Source: Actinidia chinensis (Eukaryota > Streptophyta > Magnoliopsida > Ericales > Actinidiaceae). Taken from it: 15,000 nucleotides of DNA. The position numbers and the translations under genes are program-made. Shown here piece by piece: positions 10,531 to 15,000 of the stretch (position 1 is its first letter; the number at the start of each line of letters is the position of its first letter). The notes below the pieces were generated by a model. It searched no databases and was not told the DNA's origin. It worked only from the letters and a program-made list of their open reading frames with translations. The stretch covers positions 4,241,312 to 4,256,311 of the forward strand of contig CM018897.1 of NCBI GenBank assembly GCA_009663005.1, given 5' to 3'.

Positions 10531-10676
10531 CACGATTTACCTTTTATTCTGTGTTCACGTAACTTTTTCAAAACATGAAACCAATCACAAACATCTACCT
10601 CACACAATTTACCTTTTTTGTGTTCATCGTACGTTGTCAATCAAAACAGGAACCAATCATCACAAACTCAAACAAA
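10531..10676 (+). repeat. Tandem pair, period about 72 bp, with CCAAT motifs
   Basis: CACGATTTACCTTTT (10531) recurs as CACAATTTACCTTTT (10603), and both copies end in an ACCAATCA...CACAAAC segment. An ACGT core (GTTCACGTAAC, CGTACGTTG) lies in each. The arrangement resembles duplicated promoter elements upstream of the TATA motif at 10682. Confidence 0.5.
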
Positions 10677-10681
10677 CATCG

Positions 10682-10689
10682 TATAAATA
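10682..10689 (+). promoter_or_regulatory. TATA box candidate of an unidentified plus-strand transcript
   Basis: TATAAATA matches the plant TATA consensus and has CCAAT motifs about 30 and 100 bp upstream and a pyrimidine-rich, leader-like stretch at 10839-10881 downstream. The first ATG after that stretch (10884) opens only a 25-codon frame (MHQSLLTNMNIRF...). If transcribed, this unit would converge on the PELPK-type gene. It may be a non-coding transcript, a promoter remnant, or chance. Confidence 0.3.
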
Positions 10690-11037
10690 CGGGATACGAG
10701 TGGGAAGAGAAAAATATTTATGTTTGAATTTATTTAATTTTATATTTGAATTTTAATTTACTTATGAAGTTGAATCTTTATAGGATTTCATATCTACGTT
10801 TATATTTGTTTCCTTGTTCGGTTTTATTTGTTTGGTTTTCCTTCTCTTCTTCTCTCCTCTCTCTTTCCATCTCCTCTTCTATTATGCACCAATCTCTTCT
10901 CACAAATATGAATATTAGATTTGGGAGACTACAAAGCCCATTTTGGAGAGAGAGACCATAACTATTGCACTTGCTAAAACTTTTTTTTGAAAATCATGCT
11001 TTCCTAATTTCACAACTTTCTCCGCAATTAAGAAACA

Positions 11038-11163
11038 CGAGTAATTTTTAGGTACACTTAAAGAATTACTGAGCGGACACTATCACTTGGGTATAAGGCC
11101 CACAATTCGTGTGAATATGAAGTAATTCATGCGATAATTTATGAAGTGTGCCTAAAATTATTC
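11038..11163. mobile_element. 126-bp MITE with 8-bp target-site duplication
   Basis: GAGTAATTTTTAGGTACACTT at the left (11039-11059) is inverted at the right as AAGTGTGCCTAAAATTATTC (11144-11163), with a few differences. AAGAAACA flanks both ends (11030-11037 and 11164-11171); a ninth base differs (C versus T). Eight bases suggests hAT, nine would suggest a Mutator-like MITE. There is no coding capacity. It sits just downstream of the probable 3' end of the PELPK-type gene and could be included in its longer transcripts. Confidence 0.7.
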
Positions 11164-11207
11164 AAGAAACATATATATCACAAAACTAGCATAAGAAAAT
11201 ACAAACT

Positions 11208-11213
11208 TTTATT
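11208..11213 (-). terminator. Candidate poly(A) signal of the PELPK-type gene
   Basis: TTTATT on the plus strand is AATAAA on the minus strand, about 280 bp past the stop codon. Cleavage 10-30 bp further on would fall just before the MITE at 11038-11163. Plant poly(A) signals are loose, so this is only the best candidate seen. Confidence 0.4.
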
Positions 11214-11493
11214 CAAGCACAACCACCTTAACAAGACATGCCAAGGAAAAACAGAATCAAACTGGGAAAGGAACTATAGTACAATCTCAGGACTCCTCTT
11301 AAGATCTCAACATAAAACATTAATGCTACTATAATACTCCACAGATGTTGGAGGGCATGAAAGATGATACGATGCTTGGTAAGGAACTTGGGACGTGTTT
11401 CGATCTTGGATTTGTCAAGGGCATTATGAAGGGAAATGACAAGGGGAGTGAAAATAGAAATCCGACCATTAAACACATGATCCAAACACTGCC

Positions 11494-12078
11494 TCAAGGA
11501 CTAGTGGCTGAGTGAGGTGGGAATAAGGAAGGGATCGTAATGTCCTTCGGAAGGGTGGGGATGGAAGGCAATGTGGGCTTCGGCAGGTCAGGGAGGTGGG
11601 GAAGAGGTGGCAATTCGGGTAATTTTTGCACCTCTGGCTTCGGTAAAGGTGGCAATTCAGGTTTAGAAAAGGAGGGAACATGAGGCATAGGCGGCAACTC
11701 AGGTTTCGAAAGAGTGGGGACATGAGGAAGTGGTGGCAACTCAGGCTTAGGCAAAGAAGGCAACTCAGGCTTTGGAAGAGTAGGGACATGAGGAAGCGGT
11801 GGCAATTCAGGCTTAGGCAAAGAAGGCAACTCAGGCTTTGGTAAAGTTGGGACGTGAGGCAACAGTGGAACTTCAACCTTGGGGAGAGGTGGTAATTTGG
11901 GTTCCGGCAGAGTTGGGACAGTGGGGAGAGAGGGCAGTTCTGGCTTGGGAAGATCAGGAAGTTTAGGGAAGGTTGTCTCAAGGAGAACCCGAGCTGCGCG
12001 TACAGTTTTGCCACTAATAGCTAACGAAGTGATGAGAAGTAGAGAGAGCAGAAATGATGAGTTCCCATAAAAAGCCAT
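11494..12078 (-). CDS. PELPK1: PELPK-type secreted proline-rich cell-wall protein, 194 aa, intronless, apparently complete
   Basis: This is a likely structural or signalling protein of the plant cell wall, related to Arabidopsis PELPK1 and its proline-rich relatives, which carry Pro-Glu-Leu/Ile/Val-Pro-Lys pentapeptides. Residues 1 to about 28 form a signal peptide: polar start, hydrophobic core FLLSLLLITSLAI, cleavage near TVRA/AR. ARVLLET follows, as in related proteins near the mature N-terminus. Residues 37-180 are almost entirely Pro, Leu, Lys, Glu, His and Ser. KPELP occurs seven times (residues 45, 81, 89, 103, 111, 125, 139), with variants KVEVP and KPEV, and HVPTLP spacers give a 22-residue period. 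The fifth residue is mostly Ser or Pro rather than Lys, so repeats read PELPSLPK or PELPPLP. The mature chain has no Cys, Trp or Tyr, arguing against tyrosine cross-linking as in extensins. The tail is hydrophobic and polar (ITIPSLFPPHSATSP). The start is the first ATG after a TATA box. The alternative name hydroxyproline-rich or periaxin-like protein would fit equally. Confidence 0.87.
   Translation of the reverse strand: MAFYGNSSFLLSLLLITSLAISGKTVRAARVLLETTFPKLPDLPKPELPSLPTVPTLPEPKLPPLPKVEVPLLPHVPTLPKPELPSLPKPELPPLPHVPTLPKPELPSLPKPELPPLPHVPTLSKPELPPMPHVPSFSKPELPPLPKPEVQKLPELPPLPHLPDLPKPTLPSIPTLPKDITIPSLFPPHSATSP
11732..11863 (-). repeat. 66-bp tandem repeat within the PELPK-type gene (two close copies)
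   Basis: Units 11732-11797 and 11798-11863 differ at only a few positions, and each encodes 22 residues (KPELPSLPKPELPPLP plus HVPTLP in register). A shorter, more diverged unit lies beside them at about 11690-11731. The similarity at DNA level points to recent duplication by slippage or unequal crossing-over, which would change repeat number in frame. Confidence 0.85.
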
Positions 12079-12140
12079 TTCGGTTCAACTTGAAGATTCA
12101 ATTCTGGAGAAAAGGTACGAGGAAACTAGAGTTTGCTTGA

Positions 12141-12154
12141 GGGCTTTATAAAGG
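12141..12154 (-). promoter_or_regulatory. TATA box of the PELPK-type gene
   Basis: On the minus strand the sequence reads CCTTTATAAAGCCC, centred about 70 bp before the ATG at 12078. That leaves roughly 35-40 bp of 5' leader if transcription starts about 30 bp downstream. The placement suits a short plant leader. The core is nearly palindromic, so orientation comes from the gene, not the motif. Confidence 0.6.
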
Positions 12155-12660
12155 GGATGATGCTAGAGAGATGTGGCAATTAGGACAAGTAGGGTAGCTA
12201 CAAGCAAGGTTACCAGGAAGGGCAAGATATTGTTAGTTGAACTTCTCATCCACTTAGCTAAATTATCAAACAGGTGGGTGCTTAGGAACTTGGGTTGGCA
12301 CGATTAGCTCAAATACAATACAAAAAGTCAATAGAAGTTTGCCAGCTCAATGTTATATGAACAGAAAATACCCCATGTACCTGGACAATTAGTACCCGTT
12401 GATCTGGATCCGTTTACTATCAGCAGTTAATTAGACATGCATATAAAAAGAAATTCGTCAATCCAAATTGCCAATTGCATCAAGTCATCCCTCCATAAGC
12501 GTAAGAATAAAGTGAAATTCATTCGAAAATGTTCAAGATATATCATATCTTATTGAGGAAAAGACTAAAACGGCGAAGGAACTCATGTGGATATGCGGTT
12601 TCTTTAGGGTGCAAGTTGTTATACGATTCATTGGGCACACGTTGAGAGAAGACAAAATGA
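12155..12660 (-). promoter_or_regulatory. Upstream region of the PELPK-type gene
   Basis: This stretch of about 500 bp has no coding potential that I can defend and lies between the TATA box and the C/T-rich tract. It contains an RY-type CATGCAT (12436-12442) and two GTCAA cores (about 12326 and 12458) that read TTGAC, the WRKY W-box core, toward the gene. Short motifs like these occur by chance, so they are only candidates. PELPK1 in Arabidopsis is reported as a positive regulator of germination, which makes a seed-type RY motif worth noting. Confidence 0.3.
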
Positions 12661-13056
12661 AAAGAACATGGAAAGGGGGTTCCCTCTATCATGACGCCCC
12701 GCTTACCTCTGTCCTTTCACTGCTGGGTTTCATTCCTTGGTTCTTTCCGACTTTTACCCCCCCCAATCGCCTTCCCTCCCTAACACACCCCCCATCCTCC
12801 CCTCGTTTAACCCCTTACATCTCATCATCTCCAACTCCATTTACCCCTCCGGGCTCCCCCTTTAGTTCCTCCTTTATTCCGCCCAAACTGTCTAAGATTA
12901 AAGCCCTCCACAGGGTTCAGTGTTCTACTCTTTGCCCCGTTTCTACTCATCCTTCACTTCCCGTTTCCTCGTTTTTATGGCTTCTCTTTCTATCTCTTTT
13001 CAACCTCTCCTTCCCCTTTTCCGCCTCAATACCCCACCCCTTCCCCTCCGACCCCC
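12661..13056 (+). other. G-poor, C/T-rich tract of doubtful authenticity next to the AP4M terminal exon
   Basis: About 400 bp in which the plus strand is dominated by C and T with homopolymer runs (C8 at 12757-12764, several C5-C6) and very few G. It begins near GGGGGTTCCCTC at 12675 and ends at the AP4M codon CGT at 13057, exactly where a stop codon is expected. The minus strand would be a G-rich 3' UTR, unlike the usual U-rich plant 3' UTR. It may be a real polypyrimidine sequence or poor-quality sequence at a contig join. An open frame at 12585-13085 (plus) is a by-product of the low stop density in such sequence. Confidence 0.55.
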
Positions 13057-15000
13057 ACGAGCTACATAAGAATTGGCCTGGGTAACATATCTCACCCATC
13101 GTACGGATTGTAGGTTTTGGATTTCCTCGCTATTTGCAGGTACTTCACCTGCATCGAAGGATCGTAGTAAGAAATAGGCAATCACTGAATAAAATCAACA
13201 ATTCAGAAGAGTTCTACGCTAGTATTCTGCAATAACACACCACACACACGTATTGATAGGGATATGATACACATTATATCACATCTCACAGAACAAAAAT
13301 GTTCATTTATAAATGGTTTTACAATTCCGACCAGAGTTACCAAAGAATGGCGGCTAATTTCCCTGACAGACCCTGTTTTTTAACTTTATTCTCAAAATAG
13401 GGTCGTTTTTAACTAAATTCCAAAACCCGTGGAAAGCGCTTTTTAAAAAAACGTTTTTATTTAGTATAAATACCGTATATGTGAACAGAGAAAAAACGCT
13501 TTTTCAAATAGCGTTTTTGTTAAAAACGCTATTTGAAAAAACGTTTTTTTTTGTTAAAAATGAGCGTTTAATGAAAACGCTTTTTCAAATAGCGTCTTTA
13601 ACAAAAACGTAAATAAATATATAAACTGGGCATACTTATCTTGAATGAGCTGGTTGGTGTAGTGGTCATAAAAAGTTCCCTTAATCTTCTTATTGGCTTA
13701 GGTCCTAGGTTCAAAACCTTCTAAACAAATTCCATTCTTTTTCTTTTTACTATTTTTTAATTTAGATTGTTTACTTCTTTGTACTAATTTTTAAAAATAC
13801 AATTTAATATTTTTTTCTTCTTGTACTAATTTTCAATGTTAATATTTTTTTCTTTTTTAATTATATAACAATATAAATTGAAAAATTAGTACAAAGAAGA
13901 AAAAATATTAAATGTATATTTTAAAAATTAGTAAAAAGAAAGGTAAACAATATAAATTTAAAAAATAGGTAACAAGAAAAAAAAATGAAGTATATTGAAA
14001 ATTAGAGAAAAATAATAAAAAAAATATAATTAAAAAAATATAAATTGAAAAATTAGTACAAAGAAGAAAAAAATATTAAATTGTATATTTTAAAAATTAG
14101 TAAAAAGAAGGAAACAATATAAATTAAAAAATAGTAAAAAGAAAAAAATAGTTGTTGTTGAGAAAGTTTGAATCTAGGATCTAGGCCAATGAGAAGACTA
14201 AGGGAACTTTTTATGACCACTACACCACCCGTTCATTCAAGATAAATATGCCCAGTTTATATATTTATTTACGTTTTTGTTAAAAACGCTATTTGAAAAA
14301 GCATTTTCATTAAACGCTCGTTTTTAACAAAAACGTTTTTTCAAATAGCGTTTTTAACAAAAACGCTATTTGAAAAAGCGTTTTTTCTCTGTTCACATAT
14401 ACGGTATTTATACCAAATAAAAACGCTTTTTCAAAAAACGCTTTTTGAAAAAGCGTTTTACACGGGTTCCGGAATTAAATTAAAACCGACCCCATTTTGG
14501 GAATAAAGTTAAAAAACAGGGTCTGTCAGGGAAATTAGCCAAAGAATGGCTAACCTCCCATTTGAGGGGACAGCTATTCCTTGGAAGCCGCTTACCCATT
14601 TCAAATGAACTGAACATGGAAATGGAAATAAACATGGAGCCAATAACGATCATTAGACTCATTACAGTTCCAAGCCCAACCCAACTTACCAAATGGCCAT
14701 GAATAATTTTGACAATGAGAAGTGAACAAATCTTTACCTGAAGCCTTGAGGCATTATACATTGGTATTGTAAAGGTCATGCTCACAGGTCCAGCTTCTTT
14801 TGTGATGTTTCCTACGTGGTCAATTATCGTAGCACAAATTTGGGTTAAATCTCTAGTAAAAATTTACATAATAAACTCAATGAAAGCTTTCAGCTGATAT
14901 TTATTTCTCAAATGCTTGTAAGGTATTAACAAAATTGTACCATGTGATTCTTGTGAAAATGTCAGCTTCGCACGCATTGTAAGTTCAGATCCGCCAACAA
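13057..15000 (-). CDS. AP4M: AP-4 adaptor complex mu subunit, 3' part (last three exons; 5' part beyond the window; damaged C-terminus)
   Basis: The mu subunit of AP-4, a heterotetrameric coat adaptor at the trans-Golgi network, binds tyrosine-type sorting signals in cargo through its C-terminal mu-homology domain. Only the end of that domain lies here. Exon 14941-15000 reads VGGSELTMRAKLTFSQESH and ends in phase 1 at a GT donor. Exon 14738-14811 follows an AG acceptor, reads GNITKEAGPVSMTFTIPMYN then ASRLQ, and ends CAG|GTAAAG. The terminal exon starts at 13148 after GATGCAG and reads VKYLQIARKSKTYNPY down to 13101; RWVRYVTQANSYVAR continues to 13057, but only after a +1 shift, because one base seems missing between 13101 and 13100. 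As read, the frame would stop a few codons later (YDG, then TGA). The usual stop after VAR plus one residue is not seen; G-rich minus-strand sequence follows. Introns are 129 bp and 1,589 bp, the latter holding a transposon. Family assignment rests on remembered plant AP-4 mu C-termini and on the consistent splice phases. Confidence 0.88.
13342..13351. repeat. Left target-site duplication of the foldback element
   Basis: AAAGAATGGC lies directly before the left terminal inverted repeat and is matched exactly at 14541-14550. One base of placement ambiguity remains, because C can be assigned to either side, so 9 bp is the minimum. Confidence 0.85.
13465..13472 (+). promoter_or_regulatory. TATAAATA motif in the left terminal repeat, facing inward
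   Basis: TATAAATA lies about 115 bp from the left end and is conserved in the right arm (14405-14412, minus strand). Mutator-like elements often carry promoters inside their terminal repeats, so this may be a relic of the parent's transposase promoter. Only the motif and its conservation are seen. Confidence 0.35.
13655..13718 (+). promoter_or_regulatory. tRNA-like Pol III A and B boxes in the left arm of the foldback element
   Basis: TGGTGTAGTGG (13655-13665) fits the A-box consensus TRGYNNARNNG at every position. GGTTCAAAACC (13708-13718) fits the B box GGTTCRANYCC except for one base. The 42-bp gap between boxes is normal for tRNA genes and tRNA-derived SINEs. No cloverleaf can be folded around them, so this is not a tRNA gene; a captured SINE head is the simplest reading. 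Confidence 0.5.
13871..14150 (+). repeat. Direct duplication of about 113 bp at the centre of the foldback element
   Basis: The segment beginning ATATAAATTGAAAAATTAG at 13871 recurs from 14038 with small indels, a period of 167 bp. The second copy belongs to the right arm; the first fills much of the loop. Both are also inverted relative to the left arm, so this sequence is present three times in the element. Confidence 0.7.
14164..14227 (-). promoter_or_regulatory. Mirror copy of the tRNA-like boxes in the right arm
   Basis: On the minus strand TGGTGTAGTGG (14227-14217) is identical to the left-arm A box. The B-box equivalent (14174-14164) reads GATTCAAACTT, more decayed than the left one. 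Because it lies in the inverted arm, it points toward its partner. Surrounding sequence also matches the left arm, so the SINE-like segment was present when the inverted structure formed. Confidence 0.45.
14405..14412 (-). promoter_or_regulatory. TATAAATA motif in the right terminal repeat, facing inward
   Basis: This is the inverted counterpart of 13465-13472, in the same stretch shared by both arms and beside the conserved GTATATGTGAACAG segment. Confidence 0.35.
14541..14550. repeat. Right target-site duplication of the foldback element
   Basis: AAAGAATGGC directly follows the right terminal inverted repeat and is identical to 13342-13351. It marks the original intron sequence ...TTACC-AAAGAATGGC-TAACC before insertion. 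Confidence 0.85.

Larger units (their letters stand above)
13352..14540. mobile_element. Mutator-like foldback transposon, non-autonomous, in the last AP4M intron
   Basis: The element is 1,189 bp. Its ends GGCTAATTTCCC...GGGAAATTAGCC are inverted repeats whose first 40 bp are identical. Similarity continues inward for about 515 bp per arm, to roughly 13866 and 14020, leaving a loop of about 150 bp. It is bounded by the perfect 10-bp direct repeat AAAGAATGGC at 13342-13351 and 14541-14550, within the 8-11 bp range of Mutator-like elements. No transposase reading frame is present, so it must have been moved in trans. Removing the element and one duplication would restore an intron of about 390 bp. 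Perfect termini and an intact duplication suggest a fairly young insertion. Assignment to MULEs rests on duplication size and long inverted repeats; another foldback superfamily is possible. Confidence 0.85.

Noticed and set aside
11469..12014. 181-residue open frame on the minus strand rich in Ser, Leu, Cys and Pro
   Set aside because: It overlaps the PELPK-type gene in another frame, repeats with the same 66-bp period, and lacks a signal peptide or family match.
12585..13085. 166-residue plus-strand open frame rich in Pro, Ser and Phe
   Set aside because: It is open mainly because the C/T-rich tract has few stops, and it overlaps the AP4M terminal exon antisense.
13000..13185. 61-residue minus-strand frame ending in Arg/Gly repeats
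   Set aside because: Only its middle (RWVRYVTQANSYVAR) is real AP4M coding; its start reads through the intron acceptor in the wrong frame and its tail is the G-rich tract.
13640..13725. A functional tRNA gene
   Set aside because: A and B boxes are present but no acceptor stem, anticodon stem or cloverleaf can be formed around them.
14480..14785. 101-residue minus-strand frame as a membrane protein
   Set aside because: It begins in the AP4M exon but then reads through the GTAAAG donor into intron and transposon; the hydrophobic part is intron translation.
1..15000. CRISPR array, bacterial operon or organelle segment
   Set aside because: Repeats are irregular without unique equal-length spacers, genes have spliceosomal introns, and no plastid or mitochondrial gene is recognisable.

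Overview
The window reads as nuclear DNA of a flowering plant, probably a eudicot. It is AT-rich, with long A and T runs, many (GA)n/(CT)n microsatellites, several small inverted-repeat transposons, and two plant gene families whose exons follow GT-AG rules. Nothing suggests an organelle or a bacterium: there are no operons, ribosome binding sites or CRISPR arrays. The species cannot be fixed from the sequence.

Only the right-hand 4 kb holds genes I can name, both on the minus strand. Entering from the right edge is the 3' end of the AP-4 adaptor mu-subunit gene (AP4M): part of one exon (14941-15000), a complete exon (14738-14811) and the terminal exon (from 13148 down). Its last intron is enlarged by a 1,189-bp Mutator-like foldback transposon (13352-14540) with a 10-bp target-site duplication, arms of about 0.5 kb, inward TATA motifs, and tRNA-like Pol III box motifs in both arms. 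The terminal exon appears damaged: one base seems to be missing inside the conserved C-terminus and no stop codon follows where one is expected. It runs directly into a roughly 400-bp G-poor, C/T-rich tract (about 12660-13056) that looks out of place and may be an assembly fault. Next comes an apparently complete intronless gene for a secreted proline-rich cell-wall protein of the PELPK family (11494-12078). It has a TATA box upstream, a possible poly(A) signal downstream, and a 126-bp MITE with an 8-bp duplication just past its 3' end.

The left 11 kb is mostly intergenic. It contains remnants of MITEs (around 600-760, 800-1000, 5183-5960, 9571-9880), diverged dispersed and tandem repeats, a cluster of GA/CT microsatellites (1455-5131), and one conspicuous CpG-dense, GC-rich island (2600-3480) flanked by GA tracts whose origin I cannot identify. 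Promoter-like arrangements occur at 1063-1600 and 10531-10880 but lead to no recognisable protein.

The two genes are tandem neighbours with unrelated jobs, vesicle-coat cargo sorting and cell-wall structure; nothing indicates co-regulation. The most unusual object is the intronic foldback element.
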